A DNA stretch of 64,000 bases from Tetracentron sinense (GCA_015143295.1 CM026560.1:6264501-6328500), one strand, 5' to 3'. Shown: positions 1 to 9,068, counted from the first letter of the stretch. Translations and numbers: made by a program. The notes: generated from the sequence alone by a model not told the origin.

Positions 1-48
1 ACATGATATCATTCATCATACTAGGCCATCAAGATCCGCGGTTCTATA
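1..48 (-). repeat. End of 3' LTR of the gypsy element (window-truncated)
   Basis: These bases match 7516-7563 with only a few differences (for example ccgcgg against ccgggg, and a final ata against aca). They are directly followed by a pyrimidine run, which is the polypurine tract of a minus-strand element. This identifies the inner edge of the second LTR. Confidence 0.9.
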
Positions 49-61
49 TCCTCCCCCCCTT
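49..61 (-). other. Polypurine tract of the gypsy element
   Basis: A run of C and T on the plus strand (purines on the element strand) abuts the 3' LTR edge. This is the expected priming site for plus-strand DNA synthesis in LTR retrotransposons. Confidence 0.8.
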
Positions 62-133
62 ACAGAAATTTTGTCCTCGAAATTTGAAAAAATACATAGG
101 GATGATAAAGAACAAATTTTTCATAACCATCAA

Positions 134-403
134 TTATACAAATAAATGGGGATACTTTTCCTTCACTTCTGCTTCACACTCCCATTTAGCTTCTTCCCTA
201 GAGTGATGTTGCCATCGAACAAAAACCAAGGGAATAACCTTGTTGCGCAAAACTTGATCTCTACGGTCCAAAATCTTAACCGGCTCTTCTACTAAGGTGA
301 GATCCTCTCGGATTTCCAACGGATCAAGATCTATAACATGTGAAGGATCTGGGATATACTTTCGGAGCATGGACACATGGAAAACGTTGTGAACCGCCGC
401 CAT
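134..403 (-). pseudogene. Gypsy pol C-terminus with chromodomain-like segment
   Basis: This 89-residue open stretch contains the VFHVSMLRKY motif that follows the integrase core in chromoviruses. After it come an acidic EIREDLT...EEPV segment and a C-terminal block (VRWQHHSREEAKWECE) of the kind that ends Tekay/Del pol proteins, where the chromodomain lies. In the family this domain is thought to steer integration toward particular chromatin. The bases between 404 and 802 carry the integrase C-terminal domain (an FVKV...KGVMRF stretch in one frame), broken by stops. The reading frame is not continuous with the integrase core. Confidence 0.8.
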
Positions 404-802
404 GTGATGGGTAGAGTAACCCGGTATGCAACTTCACCAACTTGGGTAATGATCTCAAATGGACCGGCTGAGCTTTCCTCTTTTGTTAAATCTCATAACA
501 CCCTTTGTCGACAAAACCTTCACAAATACCATATCGCTAACGCGGAACTCAAGATCTCATCTACGGGTGTCGGCATAGCTCTTTTGCCTATCCTAAGCCG
601 TCTTCAATTTTTCCCTAATGATCTTGACCTTATCCACGGTATGCTCGATCAACTTCGGGCCTAATATCTTTCTCTCTCCAACTTCATCCCAGTATAGAAG
701 AGATCTACAACTTCGACCGTACAAGACTTCGAAAGGTGCCATTTGGATGCTCGCCTAATAACTGTTATTGTAAGCGAACTCAACCAACGGCAGGTGATCC
801 TC

Positions 803-1255
803 CTAACTGCCTTTGAAGTCCAACATACAAGCTTGAAGCATGTCTTCGATAACTTGGTTCACCCTCTCAGTCTGTCCATCTGTCTGAGGATGAAAGGCAA
901 TGTTGAAGTCCAAACAGGAACTCATAGCGCTCTGGAAGCTTTTCCAGAATCTGGAAGTCAATCTCGGATCCCTGTTTGACACAATACTTACTGGCACTCC
1001 ATGGAACCGAACCACTTATTTGATGTACAATGCAACCAACTGGTTCGCATTTAACGTAGTCCGATAAGGCAAGAAATGGGCGGGCTTTGTCAAACGATCA
1101 ACCACTACCCATATTGGATCAGTGTTCTTTACAGTCCTTAGCAATCCCACTATGAAATCCATAGAGATGTTCTCCCATTTCCACTTGGGAATAGGTATGG
1201 ATTGCAAAAGCCCTGTTGGCCTCATATGCTCGGCCTTCACCTGTTGGCATACCAA
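803..1255 (-). pseudogene. Gypsy integrase core, two broken segments
   Basis: Segment 1016-1255 has the end of the zinc-binding domain (CQQVKAEH) and the first catalytic Asp region (WVVVDRLTK followed by HFLPYRTT). Segment 803-1015 has the second Asp region, here SNRDPR where the family normally has SDRDPR, and the catalytic Glu region (HPQTDGQTERVNQ). The two parts sit in separate frames. The enzyme would insert element cDNA into the host genome. The Asp-to-Asn change and the frame break make this copy inactive. Confidence 0.88.
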
Positions 1256-1320
1256 CTTCTTGACACATTCTCAGTGACTTCCCTCTTCATGTTCCACCAC
1301 CAATAGTGCTTTTTTAAATT

Positions 1321-1761
1321 CTAGTACATCTTCGTACCACCAAGATGCACAGTGTACTTGGACCGGTGAGCTTCATCTAGGATCTCGCTCTTTAACTCCG
1401 CATCCGAAGGAACACATAACCTCCCTTTAAACGTGATTGCTCCATTATTGTTCAAAGAGAACTCATCACTTCCTTTGCTAACCGCCTTATCTCTGTAAGC
1501 AAGTAGCTCCGCATCTGAATCCTGCAACTCTCGGATCCGAGTTAGGGTATAAGGCCTGACTGTGAGATTATCCATGACTGGCCTATAGGTGGGAATACTG
1601 AAACTGATATCGAGGTTTGCCATGACCTCCAACATCTTCCATTCATGAATCATCATGTGGCCTACAAGTCCAGTAGGCTTTCTGCTCAAAGCATCTACCA
1701 CCACATTAGCCTTACCTGCATGGTACTGGATCGAACACTCGTAGTCCTTTAAGAATTTCAT
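1321..1761 (-). pseudogene. Gypsy RNase H end and integrase zinc-binding lead-in
   Basis: The 146-residue stretch starts with [21 protein letters not shown] and a DALSRK motif, the usual end of the RNase H domain in plant gypsy elements. It runs into the region before the integrase HHCC finger ([19 protein letters not shown], where the family has HPG). It is separated from the upstream RNase H segment by a single TGA codon after ELNM. That codon is CGA in intact relatives by inference, so a C-to-T change is likely. Confidence 0.85.
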
Positions 1762-1773
1762 CCATCGACGTTG

Positions 1774-2205
1774 TCACATATTCAACTCCTTTTGGGAAAA
1801 TAGGTATTTTAAGCTTTTGTGATCCTTGAAAACATCAAACTCTTCCCTATAAAGGTAATGCAGCCAAATCTTTAACACGAATACCACCACAGCCAACTCC
1901 AAGTCGTGAGTAAGATAGTTCTTTTCATGCTCATTCAACTGCCGAGAAGCGTAGGCGATGACATTCCCGCGCTGCATAAGAACACATTCTAGCCTAACAT
2001 TCGAAACATCACTGTAGACCACGAAACCTCCATTCCCAAATAACACTGTGAGAACGAGGACCGTAGTAAGCCTCTTCTTCAATTCTACAAAACTTGCTTT
2101 GCATTTGTCACTCCAAGCGAACTTGGCATTCTTCCGCGTCAAATAAGTGAGCGGTGCCGCTAAGCTGGAGAATCTCTCTACGAATCTCCTGTAGTATTCC
2201 ATCAA
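1774..2205 (-). pseudogene. Gypsy RNase H domain
   Basis: This segment begins with the connection motif [17 protein letters not shown]. It holds the RNase H motifs [29 protein letters not shown] and DHKSLKYLF. The domain removes RNA from RNA:DNA hybrids during reverse transcription. The family's usual YSDAS has become YSDVS, and other substitutions occur. A frame break separates it from the RT segment at 2206-2283. Confidence 0.88.
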
Positions 2206-2282
2206 ACCGAGGAAGCTGCGTATCTCGGTAACACTTCTGGGTCTCTCTCATTTCATTACCGCTTCTATCTTTACTGGGTCCA

Positions 2283-3008
2283 CTAAAATACCCTCTGCAG
2301 ATACCACGTGGCCAAGGAACACACTTTCTCCGACCAAAATTGGCACTTACTCAACTTGGCATACAGTCTATGCTCTCGAAGAGTCTCAAGTGTAAGGTGA
2401 AGGTCTCGATCATGATCCTCCCTTGTCGGGGAATATACTAAGATACCATCAACAAAGACGGTAACACATCTGTCGATACAAGGCTTGAACACCCGGTTAA
2501 TCAAATCCATGAATGCCGCCGGTGCATTCGTTAGACCAAAAGGCATAACTAGGAACTCATAGTGCCCATACCGAGTCCTAAAGGCAGTCTTTGGAACATC
2601 TTTGGCCTTGATCTTCAACTGATGATACCCTGATCGTAGATCAATCTTGGAGAAGAACCTTGCTCTCTTCAGTTGGTCGAACAAATCGTCTGTCCGTGGT
2701 AATGGATAATGATTCTTGATCGTAACCTTGTTCAACTGTCTATAGTCGATGCACATCCTCATCGACCCATCCTTCTTCTTCACGAAGAGTACTGGTGTTC
2801 CCCACGGTGAAACACTTGGTCGGATGAAACCAAGCCTTTGCAACTCTTCTATTTGCTCCTTCAATTCTTTCAGTTCAATTGGGGTCGTCCTGTACAGAGC
2901 CTTAGAAATTGGAGCCGTTCCTGGAGCGATCTCTATTGCAAACTCTATCTCCCTATCTGGAGGCAACCCCAACAAGTCCTCGGGAAATACGTCTAAATAC
3001 TCACTCAC
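2283..3008 (-). pseudogene. Gypsy reverse transcriptase domain with altered catalytic motif
   Basis: The 241-residue open segment has the complete RT palm and fingers order: [32 protein letters not shown], then FVDGILVYS. The last motif is FVDDILVYS in active relatives. The second metal-binding Asp is Gly here, which should abolish polymerisation. The frame is lost after CQFWSEKV. The element strand continues into RNase H at 2205. Confidence 0.93.
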
Positions 3009-3176
3009 AATCTGGATGGTTGAGGAGTCTCATGCCTCCGGATTTGCAAGACTTAGAGCTGCTAGATGGGCTATATCTCTTCTTCAAAGTCCACGAAAGT
3101 GGAATAGCTTGACGCCCTCTAGCTTAAACTTCACCATCTTTTTAAAACAAGCCACGTGCCAGTGGTGTGCAGCTAG

Positions 3177-3446
3177 CTAATCCATCCCGAGAATAACATC
3201 GAAGTCCAAGTCTTGAAACTCAAGGATGATCAGATCAATCGACAATTCATATTGCCCGACTTGAACTATACAGTTCCGGTATCCTCGGTCTGTATCAACC
3301 GACTTGCCAAGCGGAGTCGAAATGGTTAACTCATGACGTAGGCGACTCGGCTCAGATGCGAACCCTTTGGCAAAGCTGGGTGGCACGAAGGAATGTGTCA
3401 ATCTTGTGTCAATCAACACACGAGCTAGACACTCGTTTACTAGCAA
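3177..3446 (-). pseudogene. Gypsy aspartic protease domain
   Basis: The segment contains VLIDTRLTHSFV, corresponding to the retropepsin active-site pattern IDTGATHSF with Gly changed to Arg. Downstream are the ILEFQDLDFDVILGMD strand and the end motif typical of plant gypsy protease. The protease would cut the Gag-Pol precursor. The Asp is kept, but the flanking Gly needed for the active-site turn is lost. The link to RT (3009-3176) is out of frame. Confidence 0.85.
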
Positions 3447-3779
3447 AATGCTTGTGCATTGTAATTAGCTACATTAATAAATTTCAAGCAAAACATACAT
3501 AGAGTATAGGTAGCATGATATGCACGTAAGCATACATATACTATATACCACATCAATTCACACTTGAATAATTTAGAAATTCTCGCGTACCTTGCACAAC
3601 ATCGTCTGATGCCTGTGTGTCTCTCTCAGTCAAGGCAAAGACACGACCCTGGTTAGCCCTGCGAGGCTGCTATGTGGTCTGTGTGTGCCGTGCGGGTCTA
3701 GATGCAGAAGCCTGTGAAGACCCTTACGGAGCAGTCTACCGAACTGGGGGCCTGCTTCCCTGAGGTTGAACTCGTGACT

Positions 3780-4850
3780 ACCGGCGTGGGCAATCCTTAA
3801 TCATGTAACCCTGCTCGCATAGTGAAAACATCCTCCAGATGCTCTCCGACACTCTCCAGTCGGGTGTCTTCGACTACAATAGTCGCACTCCTCAAAAGAT
3901 GATGAGGATGTAGGCGACACATATCTGGTGCCCTGAGAAAAAGAGGGGCGAGGGGCTTATGAAGTAGTCAAACGAGGCATTGGTAGTGCAAAAGGGGGCC
4001 TCTGTGTCGGTGTAGGCCTAGGAGCTGGATAAGGGGAAATCCTGGCCCTCTTCTCCTGTGGTGTTGAGCCACTGGACTGAACCTTTTGCATAACTCTCCC
4101 AAATCCGCTCTCTCTTCTCTTGAGTAACTCCTCTGAATTCTTTTCGGCAATCCTTGCCTTCCCCATAATCTCTCTCAAAGACTTCACCTGGAGTATAGAC
4201 ACTCTGTCCTTGATGAAAGCTTTCAACCCATTCTCAAATTTCCGAACTCGCATCTCCTCCATTGCGATCAAGTGTGGTGTGAATCAGAACAACTCAACAA
4301 ATTTAGTCTCATACTCGGTCACACTCATATTCCCTTGCACTAGGGACATGAACTCCATCTCCTTCTGTTGTCTGACAATCTTGGGGAAGTACTGCCCATA
4401 GAAGGCATCAAGAAATTCACCCCAAGTCCACGGTGCTCCCGCCCTAGCCGTATCTCTTTGTCTCAACGCCGCTCTCCACCAATAGTCGGCTTCTCCTTCC
4501 ATCATGAAGGTAGCCGAGTCCACCCTTTGCTCATCGGTGCAACGAAGAGCACGAAATATTTTCTCCAGTTACATAATCTATGCTTCTGAAATCATGGGGT
4601 CCGTGGTCCCATAGAAGGTAGGTGGATGTAACTTTCGGAATGACTCGAGTCCCGAAGTGTGATGAGGCGGATGTGGATGCCCCAAGGCAGTAGTAGCAGC
4701 AGGTTGTTGGGCTGCTAGCATGGTGATGGTCTCAACAATAGTATTTAGCAACTGTGAAATGTCGGGTTGTTCATCACCCGATGGAGGGTCTCCTCCATTA
4801 CTGTTGCCCCAAGTTTGGTAACTGCGACCCCGTCCACTACCACGTCTCAT
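3780..4850 (-). pseudogene. Gypsy gag with tandem CCHC knuckles, interrupted
   Basis: Gag starts at the ATG ending at 4850 (MRRGSGRGRS). It then has the retrotransposon-gag core WW.AA...TWGEFLDAFYGQYFP (4284-4523) and a helical segment (3957-4271). At about 3780-3900 there are remnants of a double zinc knuckle (CDYCSRRHPTGEC, then GGCFHYA where Cys has become Tyr and a base is lost). At 4570-4590 two in-frame stops (TAG, TAA) interrupt it, and a TGA follows near 4281. Gag would package the element RNA. Confidence 0.88.
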
Positions 4851-5155
4851 GATAAATCCTGAGAACAGTAGCAGAACATGAGTCTAACTTGGAAACCAAT
4901 TTCATTTCAATCATAACTTCAAGCTCATTCCATATTCATATGATATACAGAAACATTACATCGAGGTATACATTGCAATATATAAACATCCAATTTGTAG
5001 TTCTAGTGTAGGAGACTAAGTTCGGTTGGAACCCAACCGGTTATGGACTAAGATTAAATGATTAGTCTACACTTGGAATACGACTCATTTCTCATCTTAA
5101 CGCCTTGTTTAAATCATGATATCGGATTCTAAGTGACCCTAAAAGCTAAAGCCTA
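4851..5155 (-). other. Gypsy 5' untranslated leader
   Basis: This stretch lies between the PBS and the gag start on the element strand. I see no long reading frame and no other recognisable feature. It is leader sequence by position. Confidence 0.6.
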
Positions 5156-5168
5156 GGCTCTAATACCA
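5156..5168 (-). other. Primer binding site, initiator Met tRNA type
   Basis: The minus strand reads TGGTATTAGAGCC four bases inside the 5' LTR. It matches the plant initiator-Met tRNA 3' end complement TGGTATCAGAGCC with one difference (C to T). Confidence 0.88.
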
Positions 5169-5426
5169 CCTCTGTCGCAACCCAAAATACCCCCTGGGAG
5201 TTAGGGATACTTTGGCTCATGATGTGTAATTATTCGATATCAAACCATCTTGTAAAATACAAAAGGCAATATAATGGAAACATAAAGTAATGCGGAAGCT
5301 TAATCGTGTGCGGAAGCGTAACCCAAAAATTTCCTTTTTTATATATAATATGTATTCCAAGTTTGTACATACATAATCAAGAGTAAAGGTGGACTTGCCC
5401 ACCTATCAAAATACAATATGGTAATG

Positions 5427-5447
5427 CTCTCTCTCTCTCTCTCTCTC
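5427..5447. repeat. CT microsatellite
   Basis: About ten CT units in a row lie directly downstream, in element direction, of the stop of the short LTR reading frame. Confidence 0.95.
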
Positions 5448-5694
5448 AGTAATCACCCTGAAAGGCCCAGTGGTCTAAGTCCCTTGCCTCCTCCTGAGGC
5501 TCCACATATGGCTCCTCCTGTCCATAGTCCTCTTCTATCCAAGGACCTGGGGCACATATGTCAAAAAGAACTCGTGTACCTGCCGACATAATATGTACGA
5601 CTGAGCATGGAATACTCAGTGAGCTAAAAATACTAGCTAACAATGCTATCATAATTATAATATTGCATACAAGTACGTAAGGGAATACAATCAC
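5446..5694 (-). CDS. Short reading frame inside gypsy LTR (conserved core peptide)
   Basis: This 82-codon frame lies in the 3' part of the LTR, where no coding function is known to me. Its core DICAPGPWIEEDY (5524-5562) recurs as NICAPGPWIKEEY in a different gypsy LTR at 22941-22979. Over these 13 codons seven differ only synonymously at the third base, three change the residue and three are identical. The rest is acidic (QEEPYVEPQEE) and less conserved. A splice-acceptor-like GGCAG precedes the core at 5580, so the real product may start in an upstream exon rather than at the first ATG. No function is assigned, and it may be non-coding. Confidence 0.4.
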   Translation of the reverse strand: MIVFPYVLVCNIIIMIALLASIFSSLSIPCSVVHIMSAGTRVLFDICAPGPWIEEDYGQEEPYVEPQEEARDLDHWAFQGDY

Positions 5695-5789
5695 AAGTTC
5701 ATGCTTAAAACCCCATCATGGAAAATCTTTCATAAAACTTGTTCTTTTCATGGAAAACAAACCTTCTTAAGCATGCTTATGAATTCTTA

Positions 5790-5995
5790 TGAATGCTTAT
5801 GAGTCTCGTGTTTTCTTATGAGTTCTTGTGAGCTTTCGAGTTCTTATAGTCTTTCTTGTGAGCTTACGAGTTCTTATGAGCTTCTTGTGAGCTTGCGAGT
5901 CCTTGTGAGCTTGTTCTTGTGAGCTTATGATCCTTGGAGATATATACAAGATCTTAGACTTGATGCAATTTTTACGAGTTCTTGAATAGCTTTGC
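5790..5995. repeat. Degenerate tandem short repeats in LTR
   Basis: Words such as cttgtgagcttacgagttcttatgag recur with small changes about eight times across roughly 200 bases. They look like slippage-generated repeats within the LTR. Confidence 0.75.
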
Positions 5996-6793
5996 GAGAC
6001 TTATGATCCTTGGAGTTTATGCAAGATCTTGGACTTCATCCTTGTGAGCATGAAGTAACCGATCTTAGAATACCAACCCAAAGTTTGACTTTTTCAATGC
6101 TTATGCTTCTTTCTTATGAATTGTCTTATAAAAACCTTGTTCATGATTCTTGAAATACTTGCATATGCGAAAACCTTGGTCATGCAAAACTTATTGTGCG
6201 TGGAGTGCTTGTGAGCATTATCATGTACATATGGAAAGCCTTAACAATTCACATAAATTCATATAAGACATGTTCGCATTATAGTATACTTGAATAATTC
6301 TAGAAACATAGCATATTTTCCATTTATTTCATCATATCATCAAGACCATGGCTTTTAAGCCTAATTCATCACATCATACTTAAAATCATGGTTTATGTAG
6401 AGATAATAACCTTTACTTAAAAGTATAGTCATATTAATCATTTTCATGGAAAAACCCCCAATTCATAAACCCTTATTTACATCATTTGATCATGATCTAG
6501 TTTACCCATAATCCCTCACTTACCATTTGCATCATATTAAAGCTAAAATCACCTATTTAATCATCTATTCAATCTTAGAATAATAACAAAGCTAGATAGT
6601 AGGTTTACTTACCTCTTGGATCAATTCCTAGGTTGAAGGAGAACCCTTGAGTAGAAATCCAAGCTTGTGGTAGCTTGATTAGAGCTCTTCTTCTTGAATC
6701 CAAAACCTCTTTGAAAATCTCTCAAATCTTCTCCCTCTCCTTCTAATAACTCTCTTTAGGTTTAGGGTAACCCAAAACCCCCAAAATGATCTT

Positions 6794-6803
6794 CTATTTA
6801 TAG
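6794..6803 (-). promoter_or_regulatory. TATA box of gypsy LTR promoter
   Basis: The minus strand reads CTATAAATAG, a canonical plant TATA box. It lies about 55 bases downstream, in element direction, of the palindrome array and upstream of a purine-rich leader. It probably sets the element's transcription start near 6765. Confidence 0.75.
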
Positions 6804-6856
6804 GTAAAGGGGTGAAAACCCCAAAAAAAATCGCACAAAAGGAAAACAAAATCGCC

Positions 6857-7033
6857 CATCTACGATATCGTTCGTAGCTTTCTACGATCGTTCGTAGGTT
6901 TCTACGATCGATCGTAGCTTCTCCATTGAGTTTTTTCAGAAATTTCTGTGCTTTACGATCGATCATAGCAACTCTACGATCGTTCGTAGCGCTGCTATGA
7001 TCGTTCATAGGTCCCATACGAACGATCGCAACT
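6857..7033. repeat. Array of CTACGATCGATCGTAG-like palindromes upstream of LTR promoter
   Basis: Six or seven self-complementary units of about 16 bases (tacgatcgttcgtag, tacgatcgatcgtag, tatgatcgttcatag and variants) are spaced 5-60 bases apart, just upstream of the TATA box in element direction. A comparable array lies in the LTR at 62701. They could be binding sites for a dimeric factor, or could form hairpins; function is inferred only. Confidence 0.75.
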
Positions 7034-7563
7034 TTTGCAGAAAGTTCGCAGATTTTTGCGTTTTCGTATTTTGGCCATAACTTTTGACTCGCTCGTCGGA
7101 TTTTGACGATTCAACTTGCGTTTGAGTCATCTTTCGAAGAAGAACAACTTTGGTATTTTATAAAAATCTTAATTTTGAGTTTTTATTTACCAAAAATGGC
7201 TCTAAAACCGACTGATATGCAAATGGGTTTTATCCACCCATTTTTGCAGCAGATCCGATTTCGAAAATCAGACGTTTGACTTATCCCCAACTCAAAATCC
7301 AGAAAAGTCATCAACATGAACTTCAAAGAGAGTTCCAATACCTTTCCAAAAATTCAAGAATTGCTCTATTTCGTTCAGCAGTGATAAAACTAGAGCTTTT
7401 GAAAGTTGAGGATATGCTAAGGCATAACCCTTGTTTATACTTAAGAGTATTCTATATTCTTACTTTCTTCATTCCAAACACCCATATACTAAAATATATT
7501 CTTGAAAGTTTTAATACATGATATCATTCATCATACTAGGCCATCAAGATCCGGGGTTCTACA

Positions 7564-7800
7564 GTATCCATTTCCATGTCAGGTTGACAGTCGGGTGTAG
7601 AAAAAAAATTCGTCATCTCAAATGACAAAAAAAATTCTGCTCTTGTCTTCCGGCCCTTTGGCTCGACTCTGGCCCTTGAGGGCAGGGCTAGGGCCAAAAC
7701 AATCTTGACCCTTGAAGGGTTAGGGCGGGGCTAGGGCCTACTCTTATAGGGAAGGGTAGGGCTAGGGCTAGGGCTGACCCTTTGACAGCCCTACGCTTAA
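7564..7800. other. GC-rich stretch with GGGCTAGGGC repeats
   Basis: Bases about 7660-7790 repeat cagggctagggc-like words and end in a direction-reversed gacagccctac, which looks like the end of a TIR element of the TAGGGCTG type. I cannot find a clear partner end or target duplication, so this is only a possible element remnant. Confidence 0.35.
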
Positions 7801-7942
7801 CTTTGATTTTCGGTAACAAATACCACCTTCTGTTAGTTTGTCGTAACTTACATGGATGGAGTTTGATGATGTTGTGATTTAAACATTTTAAAATATTTAA
7901 ATTACCTTTCTTAAAAACAAAGTCATCTAATACAATAAAATA

Positions 7943-8457
7943 ATTGATAATTGGGTTGCATGTTGTCCCATATAAGTTCCTTAGTGCCTCAAACGGTTGG
8001 TACTCGTTTTGAGGAGCTCTAGGGTGAAGCTTACATGGGCTGCAGGTGTGTGGTGTGAGTGTGTGTGAGTTTGCATGTGATGTGTGTGTGTGTGAGTGCT
8101 TGGGTGGTGTGCGTATTTCCTTGTAATTGCCTTCAGTCATTGCCTTGTGGTATGATTGAGTTTACCAAAAAAACAGAAGCCTTAGGGTGAGTGTTTAGTC
8201 CCACATCGGGTAACTACCGGAGCATGTTGTCCCATATAAGTTCCTTAGCGCCTCAAACGGTTGGTACCCGTTTTGAGGAGCTCTAGGGTGAAGCTTACAT
8301 GGGCTGCATGTGTGTGGTGTGAGTGTGTGTGAGTTTGCATGTGATGTGTGTGTGTGTGTGTGAGTGCTTGGGTGGTGTGAGTATTTCCTTGTAATTGCCT
8401 TCAGTCATTGCCTTGTGGTATGATTGAGTTTACCAAAAAAAAATTGATAATTGGGTT
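7943..8457 (+). mobile_element. Dimeric poly-A retroposon (SINE-like) with 15-bp target duplication
   Basis: Two copies of a ~215-bp unit (7958-8173 and 8222-8442) are each followed by an A-run. The whole is flanked by a perfect direct repeat, attgataattgggtt, at 7943-7957 and 8443-8457. Poly-A plus a long target duplication is the mark of LINE-driven retroposition. The units differ mainly in the length of a TG microsatellite. The second unit has extra 5' sequence (8174-8221) carrying an snRNA-type promoter motif, so the first unit may be 5'-truncated. There is no coding capacity. Confidence 0.72.
8198..8240 (+). promoter_or_regulatory. snRNA-type USE plus TATA inside the retroposon
   Basis: GTCCCACATCG at 8198-8208 is an exact match to the plant snRNA upstream sequence element RTCCCACATCG. 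A TATA-like catataag follows at 8233-8240, with 26 bases between the USE and the tataag core. In plants such spacing is nearer to Pol III snRNA genes than to the longer Pol II spacing. Downstream, 8252-8279 can fold into a hairpin (cctcaaacgg pairing with ccgttttgagg). Activity is not shown. Confidence 0.45.
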
Positions 8458-9068
8458 TGATAACCAAGGTTAATAGTATCAACTTAAGTTTAATATATAT
8501 TTCCAAAACCAAGGTTAATAGTATCAACTTAAGGTAAATGTATATATATATATATTCTACAAACCAATGTTAGATAGATGAACTCTAGGGGTGAGTGAAT
8601 CTTAACCATAGTTAGTGGGTATTAAAAGGGACACGTGGCAGCTTATAAAGACTCTTTAACTATGATTAAATATTTTTTTTCTTAAAACCAAGGTTAGATT
8701 GATAAATCCTAGGGGTGAGTGAATCTTAACCACAATTAGTGGGTGTTAAAAGGGGCAAGTTGCGGCTTATAGAGATCCTTTAACTGTGGTTAAACATAAT
8801 CAACCAAAGATTGATATTTTTATTTTATTCTTAAAACCAAGGTTAGATTGATGAATCATAGGGGTGAGTGAATTCTTAACCTCAGTTAGTGGGTGTTAAA
8901 AGGGACATGTGGCGGCCTGTAGAGCCCACTTTCATTGTGGTTAAGCATAATCAACCTAAGGTTATTTTTTTCTCTAAAAATTAAGGTTAGATGGATAAAC
9001 CCTAAGGGTGAGTGAATCTTAATCATAGTTAGTGGGTGTTAAAAGGGACACGTGGAAGCTTGGGACGT
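8455..9068. repeat. Tandem array of a 120-150 bp repeat (AACCAAGGTTAGAT family)
   Basis: Nearly four units start at about 8562, 8687, 8836 and 8981. Each has accaaggttagat, then aggggtgagtgaatcttaacc, then gttagtgggtgttaaaaggg and a CACGTG-like word. Related single copies in both orientations occur at 9785-10023, 14870-15045, 18040-18390 and 61433-61868. Those copies suggest the array is a multiplied arm of a foldback MITE family. Confidence 0.85.

Larger units (their letters stand above)
1..7563 (-). mobile_element. Ty3/gypsy LTR retrotransposon, chromovirus (Tekay/Del-like), decayed
   Basis: The element runs on the minus strand. The 5' LTR is at the right (5173-7563), followed leftward by the PBS, gag, protease, RT, RNase H, integrase, a chromodomain-like C-terminus, the polypurine tract and the last 48 bases of the 3' LTR at the window edge. 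The domain order PR-RT-RH-INT is that of Ty3/gypsy. The C-terminal segment after integrase fits the chromovirus branch; the Tekay/Del assignment is from remembered sequence character. Every domain has stops or frameshifts, so the copy cannot make a full polyprotein. The left flank and therefore the target duplication lie outside the window. Confidence 0.93.
5173..7563 (-). repeat. 5' LTR of the gypsy element, 2391 bp
   Basis: The LTR is bounded by TG at 5173 and CA at 7563 on the plus strand. The PBS is next to its inner end, and its outer 48 bases are repeated at 1-48. Reading in element direction it contains an array of self-complementary motifs (about 7033-6857), a TATA box (6803-6794), a likely leader with a splice-donor-like AAGAG|GTAAGT (6613/6612), tandem cttgtgagctta-like words (about 5990-5790), a short reading frame (5694-5446) and a CT microsatellite (5447-5427). 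Confidence 0.88.

Noticed and set aside
2749..3180. Plus-strand 143-codon frame
   Set aside because: It is antisense to the gypsy RT and shows no domain of its own.
6679..7017. 112-codon minus-strand frame in the gypsy LTR as a gene
   Set aside because: It is formed by the palindrome array and leader and covers the TATA box. It has no conserved motif and no counterpart in the other LTRs.
7688..8140. 150-codon minus-strand frame
   Set aside because: It runs through a TG microsatellite and the retroposon unit. The His/Thr-rich stretch is a translation of the microsatellite.
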